Of a stretch of 64,000 nt of DNA, positions 47,320 through 56,963 are shown piece after piece. The DNA comes from Azospirillum griseum (GTDB taxonomy: Bacteria; Pseudomonadota; Alphaproteobacteria; Azospirillales; Azospirillaceae). Every line of letters begins with the position of its first letter. Position 1 is the stretch's first letter. The position numbers and the translations under genes are program-made. The notes beneath the pieces were generated by a model. That model saw only the letters and a list, made by a program, of their open reading frames with translations, searched no databases and was not told the DNA's origin. The DNA lies in contig NZ_RXMA01000004.1 in NCBI RefSeq assembly GCF_003966125.1, forward strand, positions 62,001-126,000. The letters are read 5' to 3'.

Positions 47320-48528
47320 ATGACCGACGCCTTTCTCTGCGACGCCGTCCGCACCCCCTTTGGCCGTTACGGCGGCGGGCTGGCCCCGGTGCGCCCGGAC
47401 GATCTGGCCGCCGTGCCGCTGAAAGCGCTGATGGAGCGCAACCCCGGCGTCGATTGGGCGGCGGTGGATGATGTGATCCTGGGCTGCGCCAACCAGGCCG
47501 GGGAGGACAACCGCAACGTCGCCCGCATGGCCGCCCTGCTGGCCGGTTTGCCGGAAGCGGTGCCGGGAACCACCGTCAACCGGCTGTGCGGGTCGGGGAT
47601 GGACAGCGTCGGCATGGCCGCCCGCGCCATCAAGGCCGGTGAGGCGGAGCTGATGATCGCCGGGGGCGTGGAAAGCATGACCCGCGCGCCCTTCGTGATG
47701 GGCAAGGCCGACAGCGCCTTTTCCCGCTCCGCCGAGATCTTTGACACGACGATCGGCTGGCGCTTCGTCAACCCGCTGATGAAGGCGCGTTTCGGCATCG
47801 ACAGCATGCCGGAGACCGCCGAGAACGTCGCCGCCGACTTCGCCATCAGCCGCGCCGACCAGGACGCGTTTGCCCTGCGCAGCCAGCAGCGCGCCGCCCG
47901 TGCGCAACGTTCCGGGCGCTTCGCCCGCGAAATTGTGCCGGTGGCGATCCCCCGTCGCAAGGGCGAGCCGGTGATCGTGGCCGAGGATGAGCATCTGCGC
48001 CCCGACACGACGCTGGAGGCGCTGGCCAAGCTCGGCACCCCCTTCCGCAAGGAGGGGGGCAGCGTCACGGCGGGCAACGCGTCGGGCGTGAACGACGGGG
48101 CGGCGGCGGTGATCGTGGCGTCGGCGGACGCGGTGCGCCGCTATGGCCTGACGCCGCGCGCCCGCATCGTCGGCACCGGGGTGGCGGGCGTGCCGCCGCG
48201 CATCATGGGCATCGGCCCGGCCCCGGCGACGCAAAAGCTGCTGGCCCGGCTGGGCCTGACCATCGCCGACATCGACGTGATCGAGTTGAACGAGGCGTTC
48301 GCCGCCCAAGGCTTGGCGGTGATGCGCCAATTGGGGCTGGCCGACGATGCCGACCATGTGAACCCCAACGGCGGGGCCATCGCGCTGGGCCACCCGCTGG
48401 GGGCCAGCGGGACCCGGCTGATCGCCACCGCCGTGGCGGAACTGGAAGACCGCAAGGCCGCCCGCGCGCTCTGCACCATGTGCATCGGCGTCGGCCAGGG
48501 CATCGCCATGGTTCTGGAACGGGTCTGA
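47320..48528 (+). CDS. paaJ: 3-oxoadipyl-CoA thiolase
   Basis: A 402-residue thiolase that yields acetyl-CoA and succinyl-CoA. Catalytic residues are visible: nucleophile Cys in TVNRLCGSGMDSVG, His in IALGHPLGASG and Cys in ALCTMCIGVGQG. The ATG at 47320 follows AGGAGCC. The name pcaF is sometimes used for the same enzyme in the protocatechuate path; the operon context selects paaJ. Confidence 0.93.
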   Translation: MTDAFLCDAVRTPFGRYGGGLAPVRPDDLAAVPLKALMERNPGVDWAAVDDVILGCANQAGEDNRNVARMAALLAGLPEAVPGTTVNRLCGSGMDSVGMAARAIKAGEAELMIAGGVESMTRAPFVMGKADSAFSRSAEIFDTTIGWRFVNPLMKARFGIDSMPETAENVAADFAISRADQDAFALRSQQRAARAQRSGRFAREIVPVAIPRRKGEPVIVAEDEHLRPDTTLEALAKLGTPFRKEGGSVTAGNASGVNDGAAAVIVASADAVRRYGLTPRARIVGTGVAGVPPRIMGIGPAPATQKLLARLGLTIADIDVIELNEAFAAQGLAVMRQLGLADDADHVNPNGGAIALGHPLGASGTRLIATAVAELEDRKAARALCTMCIGVGQGIAMVLERV

Positions 48529-48606
48529 TCCCGCCCCAGCCACAACCGGCCAGCAAGCGCCGGACGCGCAAGACCGACCGCGCCAGGATGAAGGGAGAAA
48601 CGCACC

Positions 48607-49917
48607 ATGACCACCCACACCGCCGCCCCCACGAGCGCGCTTGACCGGTACGAAACCGCCAGCCGCGACGAGATCGCGGCGATGCAGACGGAGCGGCTGG
48701 CCTGGTCGCTGCGCCACAGCTACGACAACGTCCCGGCCTTTCGCGCCAAATGCGAGGCCAAGGGCGTCCACCCCGACGACTTCAAGGAGTTGAGGGATCT
48801 GGCGCTGTTCCCCTTCACCGTGAAGGACGATCTGCGCCAGAACTACCCGTTCGGCATGTTCGCCGTGCCGATGGAGGACATCGTCCGCGTCCACGCCTCC
48901 AGCGGGACCACCGGGCGGCCCACCGTGGTCGGCTACACCCAGCACGACATCGACGTGTGGGCGGAGGTGGTCGCCCGCTCCATCCGCGCGGCGGGCGGCT
49001 CGCGCGGCGACCGCGTGCACATCGCCTATGGTTATGGCCTGTTCACCGGCGGTCTGGGCGCGCATTACGGGGCGGAGCGGCTGGGCTGCACCGTGATCCC
49101 GATGTCGGGCGGGCAGACGGAAAAGCAGGTCCAGCTCATCATGGACTTCAAGCCGACCATCATCATGGTCACGCCGTCCTACATGCTGAACATCGCCGAG
49201 GAGATGGTGCGCCAGGGCATCAACCCGCGCGAAACCAGCCTGCGCGTCGGCATCTTCGGGGCCGAACCCTGGACCGGGGCGATGCGGGGCGAGATCGAAA
49301 AGACCTTCAACATCCACGCCGTGGACATCTATGGCCTGTCGGAGGTGATGGGGCCGGGTGTGGCGTCGGAATGCGTGGAGACCAAGGACGGGCCGGTCAT
49401 CTGGGAGGATCATTTCTATCCTGAGATCATCGACCCCGACACCGGCGAGGTGCTGCCCGATGGCTCCTATGGCGAACTGGTCTTCACCACCCTGACCAAG
49501 CAGGGCATGCCGGTCATCCGCTACCGCACCCGCGACCTGACCCGTCTGCTGCCGCCGACCGCGCGCAGCATGCGCCGGATCGACAAGATCACCGGACGGT
49601 CGGACGACATGCTCATCATTCGCGGCGTCAACGTCTTCCCGACCCAGATCGAGGAACTGATCTGCAAGGACCCGGCGCTGGCCCCGCATTACGAACTGGT
49701 GGTCAGCCGCGACGGCCATCTCGACAGCCTCGCCGTGCGGGTGGAGGTGAACCCCGAAACCCACCCGTCGGAATGGGACCGCCACTCCAAGATGCTGCAA
49801 CACTCGATCAAGTCGCGCGTGGGCATCAGCACCAGCGTCGAGGTGGTCGAGCAGGGCGGCGTCGCCCGCTCCATCGGCAAGGCCAAGCGCGTGCGGGATC
49901 TGCGGCCCAAGGCGTGA
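48607..49917 (+). CDS. paaK: Phenylacetate-CoA ligase
   Basis: A 436-residue adenylating ligase that activates phenylacetate with CoA and ATP, the first step of the pathway. AMP-binding motif HASSGTTGRPTVVGYT, then YGLSEVMGPGVASEC and the C-terminal hinge-region text TGRSDDMLIIRGVNVFPTQI. Last gene of the operon, closed by a hairpin at 49921. Confidence 0.95.
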   Translation: MTTHTAAPTSALDRYETASRDEIAAMQTERLAWSLRHSYDNVPAFRAKCEAKGVHPDDFKELRDLALFPFTVKDDLRQNYPFGMFAVPMEDIVRVHASSGTTGRPTVVGYTQHDIDVWAEVVARSIRAAGGSRGDRVHIAYGYGLFTGGLGAHYGAERLGCTVIPMSGGQTEKQVQLIMDFKPTIIMVTPSYMLNIAEEMVRQGINPRETSLRVGIFGAEPWTGAMRGEIEKTFNIHAVDIYGLSEVMGPGVASECVETKDGPVIWEDHFYPEIIDPDTGEVLPDGSYGELVFTTLTKQGMPVIRYRTRDLTRLLPPTARSMRRIDKITGRSDDMLIIRGVNVFPTQIEELICKDPALAPHYELVVSRDGHLDSLAVRVEVNPETHPSEWDRHSKMLQHSIKSRVGISTSVEVVEQGGVARSIGKAKRVRDLRPKA

Positions 49918-49920
49918 GAG

Positions 49921-49940
49921 GAAGGGGCTGCGGCCCCTTC
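49921..49940. terminator. Terminator between paaK and marC
   Basis: GAAGGGGC-TGCG-GCCCCTTC is a perfect 8-bp stem followed by TCTTCTCC on the plus strand. It probably serves both convergent genes. Confidence 0.65.
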
Positions 49941-49949
49941 TCTTCTCCC

Positions 49950-50603
49950 CTATTTCCGGCCAGCCAGCATCGGCCCCAGCGCGTCGGTGACGCCGTTCAG
50001 CAGGATTTGCACGCCGACGCAGAACAGCAGGAAAGCGAACAGGCGGGTCAGCACGCGGGCGCGGGTGTGGCCCAGCAGCGCGACCAGACGGTCGGCGGAG
50101 CGGTAGGACAGCCAGATCAGGGCGGAAATCGCCAGGGCCGCCGCCGACATGCCCAGGAAGAAGGAGCCGAGCGCGGCGCTGTCGGTCGGGCGGGTCGATC
50201 CCAGCGCGATGGCGACCGAAATCGTCCCCGGGCCGGTTGTGAATGGAATGGTCAGCGGGAAGAAGGCCGACTCCTCGGCGGTTTCGGCCGGGGCGGCCTG
50301 CTCCTGCTTTTTGGCCTCGTGCGCTTCGGGGGCCGAGAGCAAGGCCCACGCCCGTTCGGCGACGACGAAGCCACCGGCGATCCGCAGCGCGGCCAGCGAG
50401 ATGCCGAAGAAATTCAGCACATAGGCCCCGGCCCACAGCGCCGTCAGCATGACCAGCGCCGAATAGGCGCTGACCAGTCCGGCCAGACGGGCGCGGTCGC
50501 GCGCGCTGCGCCCGGCGGTCACTTGGCTGAAGATCAACGCCATGGCGATCGGGTTGACGATCGAGAACAGGGCGGTGAAGGCGAGAAGAAAACTGTCGAA
50601 CAT
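49950..50603 (-). CDS. MarC family integral membrane protein
   Basis: A 217-residue membrane protein of the MarC/UPF0056 family with about six helices: LAFTALFSIVNPIAMALIFS at the N-terminus, FPLTIPFTTGPGTISVAIAL in the middle, LLFCVGVQILLNGVTD at the end. A charged EAHEAKKQEQAAPAETAEES loop is unusually long. Family function is unresolved; the old multiple-antibiotic-resistance link has been withdrawn. Confidence 0.87.
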   Translation of the reverse strand: MFDSFLLAFTALFSIVNPIAMALIFSQVTAGRSARDRARLAGLVSAYSALVMLTALWAGAYVLNFFGISLAALRIAGGFVVAERAWALLSAPEAHEAKKQEQAAPAETAEESAFFPLTIPFTTGPGTISVAIALGSTRPTDSAALGSFFLGMSAAALAISALIWLSYRSADRLVALLGHTRARVLTRLFAFLLFCVGVQILLNGVTDALGPMLAGRK

Positions 50604-50671
50604 CGCGGGCCAAACTCAATCTTTCGGACCACCGACTATAGACCATTCAAGCCATTGGAAAAACCATGCTG

Positions 50672-50689
50672 CTGTGCGGAATCGCACAG
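50672..50689. promoter_or_regulatory. Palindrome CTGTGCG-N4-CGCACAG in the marC-cupin divergent gap
   Basis: A perfect 7-bp inverted repeat in the 105-base gap between two divergent genes. Its arms match those of the DctD sites but the spacer is shorter, so the binding protein may differ. Confidence 0.5.
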
Positions 50690-50708
50690 TCGCCAAACGC
50701 AACCACCT

Positions 50709-51350
50709 ATGCGATTGTATGTTGTCGTGTTTTTGATGGAGATGGTTGTGTTTTTTTCGAAAACTTTAAACGACTTCGCTCCTTCCCGCTCGATCGCTTC
50801 GGGCGCGGCGCGGCATCTGGGCGGATTGGCCCTGGCACTGGTACTTGCTTGCGGCGTTGTGGGTGGCGCGCGCGCGCATGGTACCCATGACGACGATCAT
50901 CATCAGGATGGTCCACTGGCCGCGCAGGTGGCCCAGAGCGCCGGGGCGGTGACGTCCACCCTGCTGCTGGAAACCTCCACCCATGGCGACGGCGTTCCCA
51001 TCGTCTACCCCAAGGGCACGCCGCTGATCACCGCGCGGATCACCCAGATTCCGCCTGGGGCGGTCATCCCCAAACACCGCCACCCAATCCCGCTGTTCGT
51101 CTACATGCTGGAAGGTGAACTGACCCTGCACGTCGACAACGGGACCATCCGCGTCGCCAAGGAGGGGGAAGCCTTCATGGAGGCGTCGAACTGGCATTAC
51201 GGCCAGAACGCCGGGACCAAGACCGTGCGGCTGCTGGCCGTGTATCCCGGCGAGGTCGGTGCGCCGTTGTCGGTGCGGGCACCCGATCCCGCTTCCGCCA
51301 CCGCTCCAGGCCCCGCCGCCGCGATGGAACCGGCCAAACCGGCCCAATAA
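50709..51350 (+). CDS. Exported cupin-domain protein with His/Asp-rich N-terminus
   Basis: A 213-residue protein. A signal peptide (hydrophobic LGGLALALVLACGVVGGARA) is followed by AHGTHDDDHHQDG, a possible metal-binding stretch. A single cupin barrel then shows the metal ligands in IPKHRHPIPLFVYMLEGEL and SNWHYGQNAG. It ends in a Pro/Ala tail. Substrate unknown; periplasmic metal-dependent enzyme or binding protein. The ATG at 50709 has no clear ribosome site; ATG 50736 and 50742 are alternatives. Confidence 0.72.
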   Translation: MRLYVVVFLMEMVVFFSKTLNDFAPSRSIASGAARHLGGLALALVLACGVVGGARAHGTHDDDHHQDGPLAAQVAQSAGAVTSTLLLETSTHGDGVPIVYPKGTPLITARITQIPPGAVIPKHRHPIPLFVYMLEGELTLHVDNGTIRVAKEGEAFMEASNWHYGQNAGTKTVRLLAVYPGEVGAPLSVRAPDPASATAPGPAAAMEPAKPAQ

Positions 51351-51373
51351 CGCGGGCAAACCACCGGACCGTG

Positions 51374-51412
51374 TGTGGAGCGTTGACCGCAACCCGTGCA
51401 CAACGCTCCACA
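51374..51412. repeat. 12-bp perfect inverted repeat between cupin gene and aapJ
   Basis: TGTGGAGCGTTG (51374-51385) and CAACGCTCCACA (51401-51412) with a 15-base loop. It could be the terminator of the cupin gene (no T tract) or an operator of aapJ. Confidence 0.6.
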
Positions 51413-51557
51413 TCCTGTTCACATCCGCAGGCAAAGTTGTTCAACGCGTCACCCGATTGTCTCTTTTCGAACGGTTCGGCGGTCGGATCGTTCATGCCCT
51501 TGCTCAACGGGTCGCAAGACCGGTTGGGCGGGCGGGTTTCAGGCAAGGAGACATCCG

Positions 51558-52589
51558 GTGATCAGCAAACTCCAGGCGGCGGCTCTCGCGGCTGTTGTGA
51601 CTCTTCCCCTCGCTCTGACCGGCACCGCGCAGGCGGGGGCGACGTTCGACGGGGTGAAGCAGAAGGGCTACGTCCAGTGCGGCGTCAACCTGGGCCTGTA
51701 TGGGTTCTCGGCACCGGATGACAAGGGCAAGTGGACCGGCCTGGACGTGGACGTTTGCCGCGCCGTCGCCGCCGCCGTGTTCGGCGATTCGGAAAAGGTG
51801 AAGTACACCCCGCTGTCGGCTCAACAGCGCCTGCCCGCCCTGCAATCGGGTGAAATCGACCTGCTGGCCCGCAACACCACCCGCACCCTGTCGCGCGACA
51901 CCGCCAACGGCCTGAACTTCGCGCCGACCAACTATTACGACGGCCAGGGCTTCATGGTGTCGGCGAAGCTGGGGCTGAAGAGCGCCAAGCAGCTGAACGG
52001 GGCCACCGTCTGCGTTCTGCCCGGGACCACCACCGAACAGAACGTCGCGGACTTCTTCCGCGCCAACAAGATGAACTTCAAGCCGGTCGTGATCGAGAAG
52101 AACGAGGAGCTGCACAAGGCTTTCTTCTCCGGCCGGTGCGACGCCCTGACCTCCGACGCCTCGCAGCTGGCCGCGATTCGCGCCGCCGAGACGCAGAACC
52201 CCAACGACTACCTGATCCTGCCGGAGCTGATCTCCAAGGAGCCGCTGTCCCCCGCCATCCGCCAGGGTGACGATGAATGGGCCAACGTCGTGACCTGGGC
52301 CTTCTTCGCCATGGTCCAGGCCGAGGAAAAGGGCATCACGTCTGAAAACGTCGACGCGTCGATGACCTCGCCCGATCCCGACGTCAAGCGCCTGCTGGGC
52401 GTGACCGCCGGCAACGGCAAGGCGCTGGGGGTCGAGGAAAACTGGGCCTACACCATCATCAAGCAGGTCGGCAACTACGGCCAGAGCTTTGAGCGCAACG
52501 TCGGTGCCGGGTCGAAGCTGAAGATGCCGCGCGGCCAGAACGCGCTCTACACCGAAGGCGGCCTGATGTACGCCCCGCCCCTGAAGTAA
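51558..52589 (+). CDS. aapJ: General L-amino-acid ABC transporter substrate-binding protein AapJ
   Basis: A 343-residue periplasmic binding protein. Signal peptide LQAAALAAVVTLPLALTGTAQA, then GVKQKGYVQCGVNLGLYGFS and DDKGKWTGLDVDVCRAVAAA, the AapJ/BztA signature. It ends NALYTEGGLMYAPPLK. Start is GTG 51558, which follows AAGGAG; longer in-frame starts would bury the signal peptide. First gene of aapJQMP, which in rhizobia takes up many L-amino acids. Confidence 0.94.
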   Translation: MISKLQAAALAAVVTLPLALTGTAQAGATFDGVKQKGYVQCGVNLGLYGFSAPDDKGKWTGLDVDVCRAVAAAVFGDSEKVKYTPLSAQQRLPALQSGEIDLLARNTTRTLSRDTANGLNFAPTNYYDGQGFMVSAKLGLKSAKQLNGATVCVLPGTTTEQNVADFFRANKMNFKPVVIEKNEELHKAFFSGRCDALTSDASQLAAIRAAETQNPNDYLILPELISKEPLSPAIRQGDDEWANVVTWAFFAMVQAEEKGITSENVDASMTSPDPDVKRLLGVTAGNGKALGVEENWAYTIIKQVGNYGQSFERNVGAGSKLKMPRGQNALYTEGGLMYAPPLK

Positions 52590-52733
52590 CGGGACCGCCC
52601 ACGGCGCGCGGCGGCCCGGTTCCTTCCACGCGGAATCGGGGTGTCGCGGGGCGCGGGCATCCGGCGCGGCGCTGGCGGTTTGGTTCCAGCCTTTCCGGCA
52701 GCGCCGCTTCCTCTCCCCCGTACGGAGCGTGAG

Positions 52734-53891
52734 ATGTCAAAACTGGTTCAAGCGCTGAACTCCGCGCGCGTGCGGGGCTGGCTGTATCAGGCGCTGTTCG
52801 TGTCCGGCACGCTGGCGGTCGGCTGGTATCTGGTCTCGAACACCCTGACCAACCTGTCCAAACGCGGCGTGGCCACCGGTTTCGGGTTTCTGAACCGCGA
52901 GGCTGGCTTTGAAATCGGCGAAAGTCTGCTGACCTACGCCGCGTCCGACACCTATCTGAAGGCGATGGTCGTCGGGCTGCTGAACACCCTGACGGTGTCG
53001 GCGGTGGCGATCGTTCTCGCCTCGATCCTGGGCATCGTCATCGGCGTGGCCCGGTTGTCGTCGAACTGGATGGTCGGGCGTTTCGCCGCCGTCTTCGTCG
53101 AGACCGTGCGCAACGTGCCGCTGCTGCTGCAACTGGTGGTCTGGTACACGATCATGAACCGTCTGCCCAGCCCGCGCGAGGCGCTGGAGGTGGTTCCGCA
53201 CGTCTTCCTGAGCAACCGTGGTCTGAAATTCCCGACCTTTGTCGAGCACGCCGGGCATGGCTGGGCCTTTCTGGCGCTGGTGCTTGGCATCGTCGGCGCG
53301 GTGCTGGTCGTGCGGTATGGCCGCAAGCACCGGGAAACCACGGGCAAGCCCTTCCCCACCCTGCCGCTGGCGCTGGCCTCGGTCGTTCTGCCGCCGGTGG
53401 CGGTGTTCGTCGGCAGCGGTGCGCCCTTTGCCTTTGATGTGCCGGTGCTGACCGGGTTCAATTTCGAAGGCGGCGCGGCGGTGTCGCCGGAATTCACCGC
53501 GCTGCTGATCGGTCTGTCAGTCTACACCGCCGGGTTCATCGCCGAAATCGTCCGCTCCGGCATCCTCGCCGTGCCGCACGGCCAGACGGAGGCCGGGTTG
53601 GCGCTGGGCCTCAGCCCCGCCCACATCCTGCGCCTGATCATCCTGCCGCAGGCGCTGCGGGTGATCGTGCCGCCGCTGACCAGCCAATATCTGAACCTGA
53701 CCAAGAACAGCTCGCTGGCGGTGGCCATCGGCTATCCCGATCTGGTCAGCGTCACCAACACCTCGGCCAACCAGACCGGTCAGGTGGTGGAAGCGGTGGC
53801 GATGATGATGGCCGTCTATCTCATCATCAGCCTGTGCATCGCTGGCTTCATGAACTGGTACAACCGCAAAGTGGCACTGGTGACGCGATGA
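52734..53891 (+). CDS. aapQ: General L-amino-acid ABC transporter permease AapQ
   Basis: A 385-residue permease of the HisMQ family with a long insertion typical of AapQ. Motifs: LLNTLTVSAVAIVLASILGI, EVVPHVFLSNRGLKFPTFVE and the EAA loop AGLALGLSPAHILRLIILPQ. ATG 52734 follows CGGAG. The 144-base gap after aapJ is GC-rich with partial stem potential, which may lower permease expression relative to the binding protein. Confidence 0.94.
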   Translation: MSKLVQALNSARVRGWLYQALFVSGTLAVGWYLVSNTLTNLSKRGVATGFGFLNREAGFEIGESLLTYAASDTYLKAMVVGLLNTLTVSAVAIVLASILGIVIGVARLSSNWMVGRFAAVFVETVRNVPLLLQLVVWYTIMNRLPSPREALEVVPHVFLSNRGLKFPTFVEHAGHGWAFLALVLGIVGAVLVVRYGRKHRETTGKPFPTLPLALASVVLPPVAVFVGSGAPFAFDVPVLTGFNFEGGAAVSPEFTALLIGLSVYTAGFIAEIVRSGILAVPHGQTEAGLALGLSPAHILRLIILPQALRVIVPPLTSQYLNLTKNSSLAVAIGYPDLVSVTNTSANQTGQVVEAVAMMMAVYLIISLCIAGFMNWYNRKVALVTR

Positions 53892-55036
53892 GCAAGGACA
53901 GCATCCCGCAAAGCACCGCCGCCCTGGCCGCGTCTTTTGAAGAAGAACCGTCCCAGGCCTCGGTCACGAGCCTGCCCGGTGGCGTCACGGCGCTGAAACC
54001 GTTCGGCTGGGCCAGGAACAACCTGTTCAACACCAGGCTCAACACCGCGTTGACGCTGCTGTGCTGCGCCATTCTGTGGTTTTCCGTGCCGCCGATGATC
54101 AATTGGCTGGTGGTCAACGCCGTCTGGCTGGGCACCTCCGACGAATGCCGCGCGGCGGCCGGGGCCTGCTGGTCGATCATCGTCGTCAAGCACCGGCTGA
54201 TCTTCTTCGGCACCTACCCGTTTGACGAGCAATGGCGGCCCTTCCTGGCCTGCGCCCTGTTCGTCGCCATGCTGGGGGTCAGCGGCGTGCGCGCCTTCTG
54301 GCGGGCCTGGCTGGCCGGGGCCTGGGCGCTGGTGCTGGTCGCCATGGGCGTTCTGATGTGGGGCGGCGTGTTCGGCCTGACCCATGTGCCGAACGACAAG
54401 TGGGGCGGCCTGCCGATCACGCTGATGCTGTCGGTCTTCGCCATCACGCTGGCCTTTCCGCTGTCGATCCTGCTGGCGCTGGGCCGTCAATCCTCGCTGC
54501 CCGCCATCCGGTCCCTGTGCGTCGGTTTCATCGAGCTGATGCGTGGCGTTCCCCTGGTCAGCGTGCTGTTCATGGCCTCGGTCATGTTCCCGCTGTTCCT
54601 GCCGGAAGGCGTGACGGTGGACAAGCTGCTGCGGGCGCTGGCCGGTCTGACCCTGTTCACCGCCGCCTATCTGGCCGAAGCCGTGCGCGGCGGGCTGCAG
54701 GCGATCCCCAAGGGCCAGTATGAGGCCGCCGACGCGCTGAGCCTGAGCTATTGGCAAAAGACCACGCTGATCATCCTGCCGCAGGCCCTGCGGATGGTGA
54801 TCCCGCCCATCGTCAACCAGTTCATCTCCTGCTTCAAGGACACCTCGCTCGTCACCATCGTCGGCCTGTACGACCTGTTGACCGCCGCGACGGTGGCGAC
54901 GACCGACCCGGAATGGCGTCCCTTCTTCGCCGAGGTCTATGTCTTCGCCGGGCTGATGTTCTGGATCTTCTGCTTCAGCATGTCCCGCTACAGCCAATGG
55001 CTGGAGCGCATGGCGAACCGCTACAACCGCCGCTGA
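53888..55036 (+). CDS. aapM: General L-amino-acid ABC transporter permease AapM
   Basis: A 382-residue permease partner of AapQ. Typical AapM features are a hydrophilic N-terminus, [20 protein letters not shown] with paired cysteines and the EAA loop [20 protein letters not shown]. It overlaps aapQ by ATGA. Confidence 0.94.
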   Translation: MSKDSIPQSTAALAASFEEEPSQASVTSLPGGVTALKPFGWARNNLFNTRLNTALTLLCCAILWFSVPPMINWLVVNAVWLGTSDECRAAAGACWSIIVVKHRLIFFGTYPFDEQWRPFLACALFVAMLGVSGVRAFWRAWLAGAWALVLVAMGVLMWGGVFGLTHVPNDKWGGLPITLMLSVFAITLAFPLSILLALGRQSSLPAIRSLCVGFIELMRGVPLVSVLFMASVMFPLFLPEGVTVDKLLRALAGLTLFTAAYLAEAVRGGLQAIPKGQYEAADALSLSYWQKTTLIILPQALRMVIPPIVNQFISCFKDTSLVTIVGLYDLLTAATVATTDPEWRPFFAEVYVFAGLMFWIFCFSMSRYSQWLERMANRYNRR

Positions 55037-55064
55037 CCGGCCGTCTTCTGTGGAGACTTGTCAC

Positions 55065-55808
<744 letters not shown>

Positions 55809-55846
55809 GGACGGCGGACGCGCACGGCGAAAGGAACGGAACGGCC

Positions 55847-56554
55847 ATGGCGGCGACCATTGCCATCACCGACGACGATGCGGTGACACGCGAAACCCTG
55901 AAATCCTATCTGATGGACGAGGGGTTCTCCGTTCGGCTGGCCAAAAGTGCGGAGGAACTCAAGCAGCTTCTGGCCAGCGAAACCATCGATCTGGTGCTGC
56001 TGGACATCCGCCTGCCGCGCCAGGATGGCCTGACCCTGACCCGCGAACTGCGCGCGGTGTCGGAGATTGGCATCATCCTGGTGTCGAGCCGGGGCGAGAA
56101 GCTGGACCGGATCATCGGGCTGGAGATGGGGGCCGACGATTACATCGCCAAGCCCTTTGAACCGCGCGAGATTTTGGCCCGTGTGCGCAACCTGCTGCGG
56201 CGTCTGCAAGCGCCCGGCAGCCCGCGCGACGACCGCCGCCGCTGTTTTGCCGGATGGACGCTCTACCTCGACCGCATGCGCCTGACCGATCCGCAGGATC
56301 AGCCGGTGCGCCTGACCGGGGCGGAGTTCGAGCTGCTGTCCACCTTCGTCTGCAACGCCGGGCGGGTGATGAACCGCGACTATCTGTTGACGGCGACGAC
56401 GCGGCGCAAGAGCGACGCCACCGACCGCACCATCGACAGTCTGGTTCGTCGCTTGCGCCGCCTGATCGAACCCGATCCGGCGGACCCGCGTTTCATCATC
56501 ACCGTGCACGGGACCGGCTATCTCTTTGCCGGAGACGTCACCCAGGGCGCTTGA
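55847..56554 (+). CDS. OmpR/TorR-type response regulator without adjacent kinase
   Basis: A 235-residue regulator: receiver with Asp in DLVLLDIRLPRQDG and DDYIAKPFEPREIL, then a winged-helix DNA-binding domain (LTGAEFELLSTFVCNAGRVM; RTIDSLVRRLRRLIEPDP; TVHGTGYLFAGDV). No histidine kinase lies nearby. The start follows AAAGGAACGGAACGGCC. A strong terminator ends the transcript. Confidence 0.9.
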   Translation: MAATIAITDDDAVTRETLKSYLMDEGFSVRLAKSAEELKQLLASETIDLVLLDIRLPRQDGLTLTRELRAVSEIGIILVSSRGEKLDRIIGLEMGADDYIAKPFEPREILARVRNLLRRLQAPGSPRDDRRRCFAGWTLYLDRMRLTDPQDQPVRLTGAEFELLSTFVCNAGRVMNRDYLLTATTRRKSDATDRTIDSLVRRLRRLIEPDPADPRFIITVHGTGYLFAGDVTQGA

Positions 56555-56641
56555 GCGCTTTTTGATTGTTTGTGTTTCGGGTACCCCGGGCCAACTCCCC
56601 CGTCGCAAGCGTTTCTCGCGGCGGCCTCGCGCTCGGCAGAC

Positions 56642-56692
56642 TGCCACGGATGTTGCGGGTTTCTCCCCTGCCGACATCCGTGGCATTTTTTT
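56642..56692 (+). terminator. Intrinsic terminator of the aap/response-regulator transcript
   Basis: TGCCACGGATGT and ACATCCGTGGCA form a perfect 12-bp stem with a 20-base loop, followed by seven T residues. Confidence 0.9.
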
Positions 56693-56702
56693 GCGTGTTT
56701 TT

Positions 56703-56727
56703 TGTGCGGATGCACAATCACCGCACA
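56703..56727. promoter_or_regulatory. Inverted repeat TGTGCGG-N11-CCGCACA
   Basis: Perfect 7-bp arms upstream of the chemoreceptor gene. The arms match the TGTGCG/CGCACA motif at 32425 and 50673 but the spacer is longer. Confidence 0.4.
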
Positions 56728-56963
56728 GACATGAACTGCGAGTTGTCCAAGTGTTGTGGATTGTCCACTTGGAAACGACGATCAACCATTTGATGAGTGC
56801 GTCGCGAGCAGGTCTCTTCACTGGGCATGACGAATGTTTTTCTCATCTGTGGATGAAAATACACAACTCATTCACATTTCCCGCTCATGCTGTTCATAGA
56901 CTGAAGCGATGATGTTCGTGTTGCAATCCAACAGCCGGTTGGCTGGCGGCCAGGGGAGCGGAC

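Larger units (their letters stand above)
56555..56963. other. Intergenic region before the membrane chemoreceptor
   Basis: About 410 bases with a strong terminator, a TGTGCGG/CCGCACA inverted repeat and an AT-rich stretch (about 56800-56930) that probably contains the chemoreceptor promoter. No gene is supported. Confidence 0.5.

Noticed and set aside
46504..50646. A 1380-codon minus-strand open frame
   Set aside because: It is antisense to paaH, paaI, paaJ and paaK, which have strong family matches; a GC-driven shadow.
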